Source: Heliopora coerulea (Eukaryota > Cnidaria > Anthozoa > Scleralcyonacea > Helioporidae). From it: a DNA stretch of 64,000 nucleotides. The notes beneath the pieces are model-generated. The model was given only the letters and a program-made list of their open reading frames with translations, was not told the origin of the DNA and did not search any database. Both the position numbers and the translations under genes were made by a program. This document shows, one piece after another, positions 44,826-57,544 of the stretch. How positions within the stretch are numbered: position 1 is the stretch's first letter; the number at the start of each line of letters is the position of its first letter. Location of the stretch: positions 262,501-326,500 of the forward strand of contig JASJOG010000136.1 of assembly GCA_030142905.1 (NCBI GenBank), in the 5' to 3' direction.

Positions 44826-46900
44826 ATTAATTTAAGGCATTGTGGCACACAGGCTTTCTCAAGGGCAGGCATAACACTTTTTTGGATGAGTTTTGCAAGG
44901 TACTGGCAAAGCTTGGGGATGGTTGTTGAGTCATGGTGGGCAGATGGTTTTTACCTACCCTCAAATGGTAAATGTTCACAAGTTTTTCATTTCTGAAAAT
45001 AAAGTTTTCAGGAGTGCATGAGTTTTCTGAAAACTTACTAAACCTTTTCCAATCCAAGATGTCTCCCCTTGGTGAGTAAATTTACCTGGGGTTAGCTGGA
45101 GTAAAATAAAAAATATAGACGAGATATAGACCAAAAGAGTTAACCTATATAACCCTAACCCTTTCTAATATGAGATGTTTTTCCTTAACGAGTAAAACTG
45201 CCTGACTTAAGCTGAAGCAAATTTAAGAAATCATATCTTTACTGAAAAGAGTTCAGTCCCTTGTGATTTAATCAATTATTTTGACCAGTTTTACTGATAT
45301 CTGTCCACTATTTATATTTTTTTCTTGGTCTTTGAAATTGGATAACATAGTTCCTTAAACTTTATGGTGAAATTAAATGAACAACCCTGTGTCAACCACC
45401 AAAGTACAATTCTTCTGGATTGAGGAGGAAAATTATATAACCAACGAGCTTTTATGGCATGCTATAAACACCACCTATGTAATGCATAAACCAATTATGG
45501 TATACGGAAGATGTCAGCTATTGGTATGACAACCTACAATTTTAGTTTTTAAGGAATATTAGGTACTCACATTTGATCACATCAAATGGAGTCTAAATTT
45601 GCTGAAAGTGAATAGTTTTAGAATGTGAGAATTACCGTATATAGTTTAATACCCAACCATTAACAGTTGCAAAAAAATTCAACTTTTAGTCCTATGGCTG
45701 GGAATCAAATCCACAGTGACAAAGACTGATACTCACCTTACTGTACCAAGGTCTCTCAGTGTGTGAGGAGATGGCTTTCAGTTTGTAAAAAGGCATGAGA
45801 TTTTTTGAGTCTGTTTGATTTAACAGTTTAGTACTCAAATGTACTTAACCATAAAATTTTATTTTGGACATGAAATAGATAAACAGATTTCATTTGATTT
45901 TTAAAAGGATTTTGAATTGAATGAATCATCTAAAATTTGTTTGTAGTAATCTGATAACTGAGAGACTGGCTTGAAATAATGATTAAGAAGTATGGTAAGA
46001 AACTTTTCACCCTCACAGTCAAATACTTGACTTCTTAATTGTAAATTTGGCAGCACCTGGCTATTGCTAGGTTTGGAATCACATGCATATGATGAAATGA
46101 GATGCTTTGATTGGGTAATTGGCTCATCATTTTGTTTGAGAAACAAAATTATTCAATTGAACTGACTTTATACTTACACATGTACGAATAAAACAACTCT
46201 TAGTATTCAAGATCACTACAGATCACTGTATCCATACACTAGGAAAGTGTTGGTGTGAATGCTAAACTAAATAAAACAACAATGAAATTATGTATCATTA
46301 TAACGGAAACAAAGCAAGAATTTGAAATTTTACTATTTTTAAATGTCTTCATGTAAGTAGTACTGTGGAAGCTTTCAAAAACAAAACTGAAAGTGTTCCT
46401 TTAAGTAAATACAAAACCAAAGTCGTCAAGTAATAAATCATAAGTTTTCATCAAATTAACATTCAGTTTGAAAAACAACCGTAAAAGAACTTGACGTGCC
46501 TAAGATTAGACATAAGTTAAACAGCAGACAAGATATGGAAACTGGGTTATGCAATTTCTTTAAAAAATCACTCATTCTATTCCTTTTGTCCATACCTCAC
46601 GATCCATACCAAAAAAAGTGCTATTTCACTGGGAATTATGTAGTCAAGTTGCCATGACGACTGCTATTTTTGAACCATGCTTTTTTTTCCATGTAAGATC
46701 GTTGTACATCCATTAAAAATAAAAAGCAGAGTAAACTTTACAGTTCACCTTTAACAAATAAGTACCTTTGGTGATAGAAACGTGAATTCATTTCAACTAG
46801 AAAAATCCCTGGTGCCTTTGAAAACACGAGGCACAGCTGAGTTTTTGTAAAATAGCCAAGGTTTTTTTTAGTTTTCATGACATCATCCATGTCTCTGTTT

Positions 46901-47095
46901 AACTAATAGAAAATTACTCGAGTGTCTAGGTGCTGATAGAATATAAATGGCGTCATTTCAACCGGGGGGAAATGCCAAGGCAGTGAAAGCACGAAGTGTA
47001 GCCGAGTGTTTTTTTGGTATTTTTCCGTTTGAAATGGCATCATGAATGTCCCTACCACAGTACAGAGACACGAAAGCTGTTGTTTATTTGTTTCA
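46901..47095. mobile_element. Fold-back MITE, copy 1
   Basis: The left arm AATAGAAAATTACTCGAGTGTCT...GGCGTCATTTCAACCGG faces the right arm CCGTTTGAAATGGCATCATG...CACAGTACAGAGACACGAAAGC. The central loop contains GCACGAAGTGTAGCCGAGTG. Copy 2 is at 47331-47521. Confidence 0.75.
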
Positions 47096-47330
47096 TAAAA
47101 TAGCCAACTTTAGGCTTTTTCCTGTTTTCTTGAATACAAAATGACGCCAGCGTGTCTCTGTACTCTGTGAGAAAATGAGGCTTATCCAGTGAGAGTGTGC
47201 GTAGCAATATGCGTGTTATTTTATAAAAGTTGATGTTGTTGATGACCATACAATTCTGTTGATTATATTAAAATGCGATACAATTGCAAGAAGCTTAAAA
47301 GCATGGGGAAATAAGTGTGCATAGTTCTTT

Positions 47331-47521
47331 TAACAAATAGAAAATTGCTCGAGTGTCTCTGTACTGTGATAGAAACATGTATGACGTCATTTCGACCGGA
47401 AAAATGCCCAGTGAAAACACGAGGCGTAGCCAAGTGTTTTGTGGTATTTTCCTGGTTTAAATGGCGTCACAAATGTTCCTATCACAGTACAGAGTCACGG
47501 AAGCTATTTTCTATTTGTTTT
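47331..47521. mobile_element. Fold-back MITE, copy 2
   Basis: Same architecture as copy 1. AACAAATAGAAAATTGCTCG at the left pairs with AGCTATTTTCTATTTGTTTT at the right. The centre has AAAACACGAGGCGTAGCCAA flanked by CGACCGGAAAAATGCC and GGTATTTTCCTGG. Confidence 0.78.
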
Positions 47522-47740
47522 ATAAAATAACCAAGGTTTTCTCGAGTTTTCTTGACGTGATTTATGTCTCTGAACTCTAATACGAAATGGAAATGACGTC
47601 AGTTGTGTCTCTATACTCTGAGAGAGAATGAGGCTTGTCCAATCAGAGCGTGCATAGGACGTGTTATTTTATAATGTGATTTAAAACTTTTAGAAACAGT
47701 TGCCTTCATTTTTGTTAAAATGAGAGGCGGAAATCTCAGA

Positions 47741-47967
47741 CGCAAAATGAAGATGAGAGCCCGGCAAAATTCGAAGATGTAATGTCATCACACTCAGGAA
47801 TTAGACAGAAACACACGAATAAAGTTTAATAGAAGTTCACTGAAATGTTGTGCGTAGGCAACGAAACTTCAGTGAACTTCTATTAAACTTTATCTTTATG
47901 TTTCTGTCTAATTCCCGAGTGTCATGACATTACATCTTCGAATGTCGAGCTGGGCTCTCATCTTGAT
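47741..47967. mobile_element. Fold-back MITE (GAGAGCCCGGC ends)
   Basis: CAAAATGAAGATGAGAGCCC pairs with GGGCTCTCATCTTGATTTTG. GAATTAGACAGAAACA pairs with TGTTTCTGTCTAATTC. TAATAGAAGTTCACTGAA pairs with TTCAGTGAACTTCTATTA. It shares the GAGCTGGGCTCT end sequence with the element at 30406-30774. Confidence 0.88.
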
Positions 47968-48535
47968 TTTGTGCCTTCATTTTTATGGCGACAACCAACA
48001 TTGGGTTTTGCATGTCGAGGGATAAGGTTGTGAGGTGTAAACCACTTGTGTTCAACGAGCTACACTGACTGACGATGAAGAGAATTGAATTCCAGATATT
48101 ATTGCTCGTTCGTTTGTCTTTACTGGATTTGTTACACTTAACTACTCGCAAAGCTTCTGAATTGATGTGCTAGAACTGATTTCAGGGATGTTCTTTTTGT
48201 CCTGTGAATAAAGACCGTCACTTTAGGAGAACCAAATTGCGAACAGTTTTCACGAAACAAATTTTGAAGCTCTTAAAAGCCATTTTAAAAGTCGCAGATT
48301 TACTGGTCGTGAAACTTGTAGTCAATTGTATCGTAGGTATAGCCTAGTACTGCTGTAAACAATCTAGATTTATGTATAAAGGTGTAAAAATAGTTGTGTG
48401 ACAGCAAACCATAAAGGTTCTTGACAGCAGTTTGTGTCTTGTCCCTCTTTCTGCGTGTTTTGTTTATGGTTTGTGTACTGCTCGTCAGCACTACACTGAT
48501 GAGGCCCAGTAGGCCGAAACGGTTCCGTCTGTAGT

Positions 48536-48597
<62 letters not shown>

Positions 48598-48598
48598 C
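48536..48598. repeat. (AC)n(AT)n compound microsatellite
   Basis: A pure AC run (about 32 bp) runs straight into a pure AT run (about 26 bp). Confidence 0.97.
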
Positions 48599-48912
48599 AT
48601 TGTTTACATACATATACATGTACATATACATATTTCTCAAATATTTTCGATTTATAAAACTCATTAATAATTCATGAGAAAAATACAAAGTAAATTATGA
48701 CCATTTCGTAGCATGAAATGTGATATAAATTTGCATATTTTTTTCCTCAAATTTTTGCGATTTAGAAAACGTTAATTTTCAAATATTATTAATAATTGAA
48801 GAAACAGGTTGAGTAACGTTCCTGACCATAAGATAAATAACAAATGAAGTCATTTTTGAGGCTCAACCGTTTGCTGTTGTAGAAAACAGTTATATACTGT
48901 CTGAAACGTAAC

Positions 48913-49281
48913 AACAACCTTAAGATCTACGACGTCAACTTGAACGGCGAGGGTCATTAAAATTTCACCATTTAAAGAAACTGCAGTTTGACTACTGTGC
49001 TTGATACCTGTGGCTTGTTTTATGACTTCTGAAATTCTCCAGTCGTCTTAAACGACAGTAGTCTCGGATTGAATTCAGTCTTCAGTAACAGCTTTTTTCG
49101 ATCCGCGAGCTGACGTCGTCATTAAGACGTGAAAATGATCTGGGTGACGTATGCAGGATCACGACGGTGTTGAGAATGCGCTGGAGAATTAAATATTATT
49201 TATTCTCTTTGTTTTGCATGAATAATTCTTTTGTTTCGTAGAACGCGTCGTTGAAGTTTACGCCATATTTCTTAAGGTCCC
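48913..49281. mobile_element. MITE-like element, copy B
   Basis: Direct-orientation homologue of 5724-6104. It starts with ACCTTAAGATCTACGACGTC and ends TTCTTAAGGTCCC. Shared interior blocks include GATCTGGGTGACG/GGTCTGGGTGACG and TTATTCTCTTTGTTTT. It lacks the telomere-like insertion of copy A. Confidence 0.75.
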
Positions 49282-49341
49282 TAATTATATATCTTAAGTG
49301 ATCGTTGAATGTATTAAATATACATCAATCCACATGTGTTA

Positions 49342-49363
49342 TACACACACACGTGTGTGTGTA
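49342..49363. repeat. 22-bp perfect palindrome of AC/GT repeats
   Basis: A (AC)n run meets its own complement (GT)n with an ACGT centre, forming an exact self-complementary stretch. Confidence 0.9.
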
Positions 49364-49364
49364 G

Positions 49365-50389
49365 AATCACTTTGTGGGGGGAGAAGGGACGAACAGGTTT
49401 TGTACCGCTCCTATAATTGGAGGTCTACTGGCCGGCCTAAATAGCCCAAGTGTGCCAGGAGTAGTCCCAGGAAAGTCGATACCTTCACGTGGTTCCCCCT
49501 GTTCTTACTGAAGTCGACTACCGAAAAGCGGACTGGTGGCGCTATAACCACCAGACATGGGACACTCGAGTACAATACGTGGCTCGAGTAACCCACGAGG
49601 GTCATGTTACCAACCATAGTTTTTATACTTGGCTCAAAATTGGCAGTCAACGCTTTAACTCTCGGTTTGGATATAAAATTTTTATCGTCGTCATACAAAT
49701 TAGTGTTCGATCATCAGAAAGTTGAATCATAATTTGTATGAGGTAACATGATCCTCTAGTTTATGTAGTTCCTCTTTCTTTGAAGTTAGAACTTTGTCGA
49801 GACAGTGTCTAGAATTTTGAAGCGTGTAGAGTGGCAAGGGGTTATTTTTGCAATTGACTTCTTTAGTTTCACATGTAAATTGACCATTTTAGAGCACGTG
49901 ATGTTTTCATTCATCACTCTAATCACTGTTCCATGACGTGCACGCGGAGGAGATAACGGATTGCGAGGGTGCGCTTTCTCATGAATACGATGGTTAAGTG
50001 GATCATCGTATCCCCCTTCTCCTATCTCTTTGAAAGGAAAACGCGTCTATGCGGCGTCTGGCGGAGCGCGATGATAAAGAAACTTCCCGTATTTTGACTC
50101 GCAATTTTTTTGCGTCGCAGTTTTTGCGACTTGTGGCGGCTGGTCGACATGTGGATCAATTTTCTTCTATCGATCGCCCCTCCCACCCTTCTTTCCCATA
50201 TGGCGGAAAAATCCTTTTTATACGAAAGAATTTTCATTCAATTGCACAACCTGTGCAATATCGGAACCTTGAAGTTTTCTTCCAAATTGGTTTGATGGCA
50301 AGTCCATCGACGGTAAGTTATGTTTTGAGGTAAGTCTAGCTTGAACGTTGGTGGTTACCACTGGAGGTGTGTATCAAATGGAGCTTTAT
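49365..50389. other. Unassigned spacer before satellite
   Basis: Small ORFs on both strands (for example 49489-49725 and 50049-50333) have no recognisable domain. The region separates the last MITE copy from the first decayed satellite monomers. Confidence 0.5.
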
Positions 50390-53279
50390 AACCACGGTTT
50401 AACCTCTAATTTTTTCTCGAAATTTTTCGAATTCAAAATCTTAAAAAAATGTTTACCTGAAAGGACTGAAGTATTAATTCACAATATTTCAGCAAAAATT
50501 TCAAAAACTTTAAAATTGGAAAAAAAAAATCCACCGAAATTGTTGATTTCATCCTTCTATTTCGCGAAACGTTTCCATCACCAACATAAACACGAGCTTT
50601 GAATTAAGCAGAAAACTCAATTGGTCAACAAACATCAGTTAACCACACTAATTTTCGATGAAATTTTTTGGCATCAAAAATTCAACATTATCTAAGTCTT
50701 AAGTGGTTCAAATTCGAGCAAAACTATTATTTTGCATAAACTTTCATATTCTCCGATTATTTCGTAAGTTTCAAACTGCTCGAAAAATCTCAAAAAAGTA
50801 TGGGTTAACATTTTTTCCAGTAAAATTCTACGATAACTTTTCTACTAAATTTCAGTCTAAACTGCCTAAAATTAGAGCAAGACTACTTTATTTGGGCTAA
50901 ACATTCATGTTTTAGGCTTATTGTAAACGTTCAATTCGAAAATTCGTCAAAAACCAAAAGTTTATCCCTCTACTATCAAAAAACCATATGTTAACCCTTT
51001 ACCCTCGGATGAAATATTCCCACCTCAAAAATTATAGTAAACTTCGCTGTAAAGTAGGTCCAAATCATCCAAAGCGATACCATTTGGTTTCAAATTTAAT
51101 ATTTAAGGCTTATTCCGAAGGTTTAAAATTCCTAAAAAGCTTGTCACAAACACAACGTTAACCCCTTCACTTTTTCTTGCAATTTTTCCAACGCCAATAT
51201 TTTGCTCAATTTCGTAGTAAAGTAGCTGCAATTGGTGCAAAACGATATTATTTGCCTTAAACTTTCATATTTAAAGCTTATTTCGAAGGTTTAAAATTGA
51301 TCGAAAACTGTTCAAAAACCAAAGGTTAACCCCTTTACTTTTTGGTCGAATTTTTCCAAGTCTAATATTGTCTTCAGTTTCGGCGTAAAGTGCCTCCAAT
51401 TTAAGCAAAACGATATTTTTTGCCTTAAACTTTTATATTTAAGGCTTATTTCGAAGGTTTAAAATTGGTCGAAAACTGGTCAAAAACCAAAGATTAACCC
51501 CTTTACTTTTTGGTCGAATTTTTCCAAGATTAATTTTCTTTCGTTTCGCTGTAAAGTGCCTCCAATTGATACAAAACGATATTGTCTTAAACTTTCATAT
51601 TTAAGGCTAATTTCGAAGGTTTAAAATTGGTTGAAAACTGGTCAAAAACCAAAGGTTAACCCCTTTACTTTTTGGTCGAATTTTTCAAAGTCTAATTTTC
51701 TCTTTAGTTTCGCTGTAAAGTGCCTCCGATTGATCCAAAACGATATTATTTGCCTTAAACTTTCATGTTTAAGGCTTATTTCGAAGGTTTAAAATTGGTC
51801 CACAACTGGTCAAACACCCAAACGTTAACCCCTTTACTTTTTGGTCGAATTTTTCGAACTCGGATATTTCGTTCAGTTTCGGTGTAAAGTGCCTCCAATT
51901 GATGCAAAACGATATTATTTGCCTTAAACTTTCATATTTAAGACTTATTTCCAACTTTTAAAATTGGTCGAAAACTGGTCAAAAACCAAAGGTTAACCCC
52001 TTTACTTTTTGGTCGAATTTTTCAAAGTCTAATTTTCTCTTTAGTTTCGCTGTAAAGTGCCTCCAATTGATGCAAAACGATATTATTTGCCGTAAAATTT
52101 CATGTGTAAGGCTTATTTCGAAGGTTTAAAATTGGTCCAAAACTGGTCAAAACCCAAACGTTAACCCCTTTACTTTTTGGTCGAATTTTTCAAAGTCTAA
52201 TTTTCTCTTTAGTTTCGCTGTAAAGTGCCTCCAATTGATGCAAAACGATATTATTTGCCATAAAACTTCATGTTTAAGGCTTATTTCGAAGGTTTAAAAT
52301 TGGTCCAAAACTGGTCAAAACCCAAACGTTAACCCCTATACTTTTTCGTCGAATTTTTCGAACTCAAATATTTCGTTCAGGTTCCGTGTAAAGTGCCTCC
52401 AATTTAAGCAAAACAATATTATTTGCCTTAAACTTTCATATTAAAGGCTTATTTCGAAGGTTTAAATTTCGTCGAAATTTCCTCAAAAACCAAAAGTTAA
52501 CCCTTTACTTTTTGGTCAAATTTTTCCATCTAAAATATTCAACGTAATTTCGCTCAAAAACCACCCAAATCACTGCAAAACTGCCTTCTATGCAATAAAC
52601 TTTCACATTCTGCTCTTATTTCGAAAGTTGAAAATCGGTCGAAGAATCGTCAAAAACCAAAGGTTAACCCTTTCACATCTTGGTCAAATTTTTCTACCTA
52701 AAATTTTCAACGTAATTTCGTTCAAAACCACTCAAATCACTCCAAAACTAACTTCTATGAAATAAACTTTCAGATTCTGCTCTTATTTCGAAAGTCGGAA
52801 ATTGGTCGAAAAATCGTCAAAAACCAAAGGTTAACCCCTTTACATTTTGGTCAAATTTTTCCACCTAAAATTTTCAACGTAATTTCCCTCAAAAACTACT
52901 CAAATCACTGCAAAACTACTTTCTATGTAATAAACTTTCACATTCTGCTCTTATTTCGAAAGTTAAAAATTGGTCAAAAAATCGTCAAAAACCAAAGGTT
53001 AACCCCTTTACTTTTTCGACAAATTTTTCCACCTAAAATTTTCAACGTAATTTCGTTCAAAAACCACCCAAATCTCAGCAAAACTAACTTCTATGCAATA
53101 AACTTTCACATTCTGCTCTTATTTCGAAAGTTCGAAATTGGTCGAAAAATCGTCAAAAACCAAAGGTTAACCCCTTTACATTTTGGTCAAAATTTTCCAC
53201 CTAAAATTTTCAACGTAATTTCGCTCAAACCCATTCAAATTACTGCAAAACTAACTTCTATGCAATAAACTTTCATATT
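50390..53279 (+). repeat. Satellite array, divergent left edge
   Basis: Monomers of about 160-170 bp become recognisable from about 50640 and clear from about 51100, with the shared core 'CAAAAACCAAAGGTTAACCCC', 'TTTTTGGTCGAATTTTTC' and 'TTTCATATTTAAGGCTTATTTCGAAGG'. Spacing of the CCAAAG word is 168, 162 and about 168 bp between 51319 and 51986. Divergence falls from left to right. Confidence 0.88.
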
Positions 53280-54217
53280 TTGACCTTATTTCGAAAGTTC
53301 AAAATTGGTCGAAAAATCGTCAAAAACCAAAGGTTAACCCCTTTACTTTTTCGACAAATTTTTCGACCTAAAATTATTAACATAATTTCGCTCAAAAACC
53401 ACTCAAATCACTGCAAAACAACTTTCTACGTACTAAACCATCAGATTCTGCTTTTATTTCGAAAGTTGAAAATTGGTTGAAAAATCGTCAAAAACCAAAG
53501 GTTAACACCTTTACATTTTGGTCAAATTTTTCCACCTAAAATTTTCAACGTAATTTCCCTCATAAACCACTCAAATCACTGCAAAACTACTTTCTATGTA
53601 ATAAACTTTCAGATTCTGCGCTTATTTCGAATGATGAAAATTGGTCGAAAAATCGTCAAAAACCAAAGGTTAACCCCTTTACATTTTGGTCAAATTTTTC
53701 CACCTAAAATTTTCGACGTAATTTCGCTCAAAAACTACCCAAATCACTGCAAAACTGCTTTCTATGCAATAAACTTTCACATTCTGCTCTTATTTCGAAA
53801 GTTGGAAATTGGCCGAAAAATCGTCAAAAACCAAAGGTTAACCCCTTTACATTTTGGTCAGATTTTTCCACCTAAAATTTTCAACGTAATTTCGCTCAAA
53901 AACCACCCAAATCTCTGCAAAACTGCTTTCTATGTAATAAATTTTCACATTCTGCTCTTATTTCGAATGATGAAAATTGGTCAAAAAATCGTCAAAAACC
54001 AAAGGTTAACCCCTTTACATTTTGGTCAAAATTTTCCACCTAAAATTTTCAACGTAATTTCCCTCAAAAACCACCCAAATCTCTGCAAAACTGCTTTCTA
54101 TGTAATAAACTTTCAAATTCTGCTCTTATTTCGAATGATGAAAATTGGTCAAAAAATCGTCAAAAACCAAAGGTTAACCCCTTTACATTTTGGTCAAATT
54201 TTTCCACCTAAAATTTT

Positions 54218-55841
54218 CGACGTAATTTCGCTCATAAACCAGTCAAATCACTGCAAAACTACTTTCTATGCAATAAACTTTCACATTCTGCTCTTATTTC
54301 GAAAGTTGGAAATTGGCCGAAAAATCGTCAAAAACCAAAGTTTAACCCCTTTACATTTTGGTCAAATTTTTCCACCTAAAATTTTCAACGTAATTTCGCT
54401 CAAAAACCACCCAAATCTCTGCAAAACTGCTTTCTATGTAATAAATTTTCAAATTCTGCTCTTATTTCGAATGATGAAAATTGGTCAAAAAATCGTCAAA
54501 AACCAAAGGTTAACCCCTTTACATTTTGGTCAAATTTTTCCACCTAAAATTTTCAACGTAATTTCCCTCATAAACCACTCAAATCACTGCAAAACTACTT
54601 TCTATGTAATAAACTTTCACATTCTGCTCTTATTTCGAAAGTTGGAAATTGGTCGAAAAATCGTCAAAAACCAAAGGTTAACCCCTTTACATTTTGGTCA
54701 AAATTTTCCACCTAAAATTTTCAACGTAATTTCCCTCAAAAACCACCCAAATCTCTGCAAAACTGCTTTCTATGGAATAAACTTTCAAATTCTGCTCTTA
54801 TTTCGAATGATGAAAATTGGTCAAAAAATCGTCAAAAACCAAAGGTTAACCCCTTTACATTTTGGTCAAAATTTTCCACCTAAAATTTTCGACGTAATTT
54901 CGCTCATAAACCAGTCAAATCACTGCAAAACTACTTTCTATGCAATAAACTTTCACATTCTGCTCTTATTTCGAAAGTTGGAAATTGGCCGAAAAATCGT
55001 CAAAAACCAAAGGTTAACCCCTTTACATTTTGGTCAAATTTTTCCACCTAAAATTTTCAACGTAATTTCGCTCAAAAACCACCCAAATCTCTGCAAAACT
55101 GCTTTCTATGTAATAAATTTTCAAATTCTGCTCTTATTTCGAATGATGAAAATTGGTCAAAAAATCGTCAAAAACCAAAGGTTAACCCCTTTACATTTTG
55201 GTCAAATTTTTCCACCTAAAATTTTCAACGTAATTTCCCTCATAAACCACTCAAATCACTGCAAAACTACTTTCTATGTAATAAACTTTCACATTCTGCG
55301 CTTATTTCGAAAGTTGGAAATTGGTCGAAAAATCGTCAAAAACCAAAGGTTAACCCCTTTACATTTTGGTCAAAATTTTCCACCTAAAATTTTCAACGTA
55401 ATTTCCCTCAAAAACCACCCAAATCTCTGCAAAACTGCTTTCTATGGAATAAACTTTCAAATTCTGCTCTTATTTCGAATGATGAAAATTGGTCAAAAAA
55501 TCGTCAAAAACCAAAGGTTAACCCCTTTACATTTTGGTCAAAATTTTCCACCTAAAATTTTCGACGTAATTTCGCTCATAAACCAGTCAAATCACTGCAA
55601 AACTACTTTCTATGCAATAAACTTTCACATTCTGCTCTTATTTCGAAAGTTGGAAATTGGCCGAAAAATCGTCAAAAACCAAAGGTTAACCCCTTTACAT
55701 TTTGGTCAAATTTTTCCACCTAAAATTTTCAACGTAATTTCGCTCAAAAACCACCCAAATCTCTGCAAAACTGCTTTCTATGTAATAAATTTTCAAATTC
55801 TGCTCTTATTTCGAATGATGAAAATTGGTCAAAAAATCGTC
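54218..55841 (+). repeat. Four-monomer higher-order repeat block (672 bp)
   Basis: The diagnostic CGACGTAATTTCGCTCATAA recurs at 54218, 54890 and 55562, exactly 672 bp apart. The three monomers between them keep the same order of variants. Confidence 0.88.
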
Positions 55842-57544
55842 AAAAACCAAAGGTTAACCCCTTTACATTTTGGTCAAAATTTTCCACCTAAAATTTTCAA
55901 CGTAATTTCCCTCAAAACGCACCCAAATCACTGCAAAATTGCTTTCTATGTAATAAACTTTCACATTCTGCTCTTATTTCGAATGATGAAAATTGGTCAA
56001 AAAATCGTCAAAAACCAAAGGTTAACCCCTTTACATTTTGGTCAAATTTTTCCACCTAAAATTTTCAACGTAATTTCGCTCAAAAACCACCCAAATCACT
56101 GCAAAACTGCTTTCTATGCAATAAACTTTCACATTCTGCTCTTATTTCGAAAGTTGGAAATTGGTCGAAAAATCGTCAAAAACCAAAGGTTAACCCCTTT
56201 ACTTTTTCGACAAATTTTTTCACTTAAAATTTTCAACGTAATTTCGTTCGAAAACTACTCAAATCATTGCAAAACTAACTTCTATGCAATAAAATTTCAC
56301 ATTCTGCTCTTATCTCGAAAGTTGAAAATTGGTCGAAAAATCGTCAAAAACCAAAGATTAACCCCTTTACTTTTTCGACAAATTTTTTCACCTAAAATTT
56401 TTAACGTAATTTTGCTCAAAAACCACTCAAATCACTGCAAAACAACTTTCTACGTACTAAACCATCAGATTCTGCTCTTATGTCGAAAGTTGGAAATTGG
56501 TCGAAAAATCGTCAAAAACCAAAGGTTGACCCCTTTACTTTTTGGTCAAATTTTTTCACCTAAAATTTTCGACGTAATTTCGCTCGAAACCCACTCAAAT
56601 CACTGCAAAACTATTTTCTATGCAATAAACTTTCACATTCTGCTCTTATTTCGAAAGTTGAAAATTTGTCGAAAAATCGTCAAAAACTAAAGGTTAACCC
56701 CTTTACTTTTTCGACAAATTTTTCCACCTAAAATTTTTAACGTAATTTCACTCAAAAACCACTCAAATCACTGCAAAACAACTTTCTACGTACTAAACCA
56801 TCAGATTCTGCTCTTATCTCGAAAGTTGAAAATTGGTCGAAAAATCGTCAAAAACCAAAGGTTAACCCCTTTACTTTTTCGACAAATTTTTTCACCTAAA
56901 ATTTTCAACGTAATTTCGTTCGAAAACTACTCAAATCATTGCAAAACTAACTTCTATGCAATAAACTTTCACATTCTGCTCTTATCTCGAAAGTTGGAAA
57001 TTGGTCGAAAAATCGTCAAAAACCAAAGGTTAACCCCTTTACATTTTGGTCAAAATTTTCCGCCCAAAATTTTCAACGTAATTTCGCTCAAACCCATTCA
57101 AATTACTGCAAAACTAACTTCTATGCAATAAACTTTCATATTTTGACCTTATTTCGAAAGTTCAAAATTGGTCGAAAAATCGTCAAAAACCAAAGGTTAA
57201 CCCCTTTACATTTTGGTCAAATTATTACACCTAAAATTTTCAACGTAATTTCGCTCAAAAACCACCCAAATCACTGCAAAACTGCTTTCTATGCAATAAA
57301 CTTTCACATTCTGCGCTTATTTCGAAAGTTGGAAATTGGCCGAAAAATCGTCAAAAACCAAAGGTTAACCCATTTACATTTTGGTCAAATTTTTCCACCT
57401 AAAATTTTCAACGTAATTTCGCTCAAAAACCACCCAAATCTCTGCAAAACTGCTTTCTATGCAATAAACTTTCACATTCTGCTCTTATTTCGAATGATGA
57501 AAATTGGTCAAAAAATCGTCAAAAACCAAAGGTTAACCCATTTA

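Noticed and set aside
49411..49725. Overlapping 95-aa (-) and 78-aa (+) ORFs
   Set aside because: No recognisable domain, no splice or conservation evidence; likely chance frames.
53631..56690. 1019-aa repeat protein as a real gene
   Set aside because: The frame stays open because the satellite period is a multiple of three; substitutions between copies are freely non-synonymous and no promoter or start context is seen. Kept only as a finding to test.
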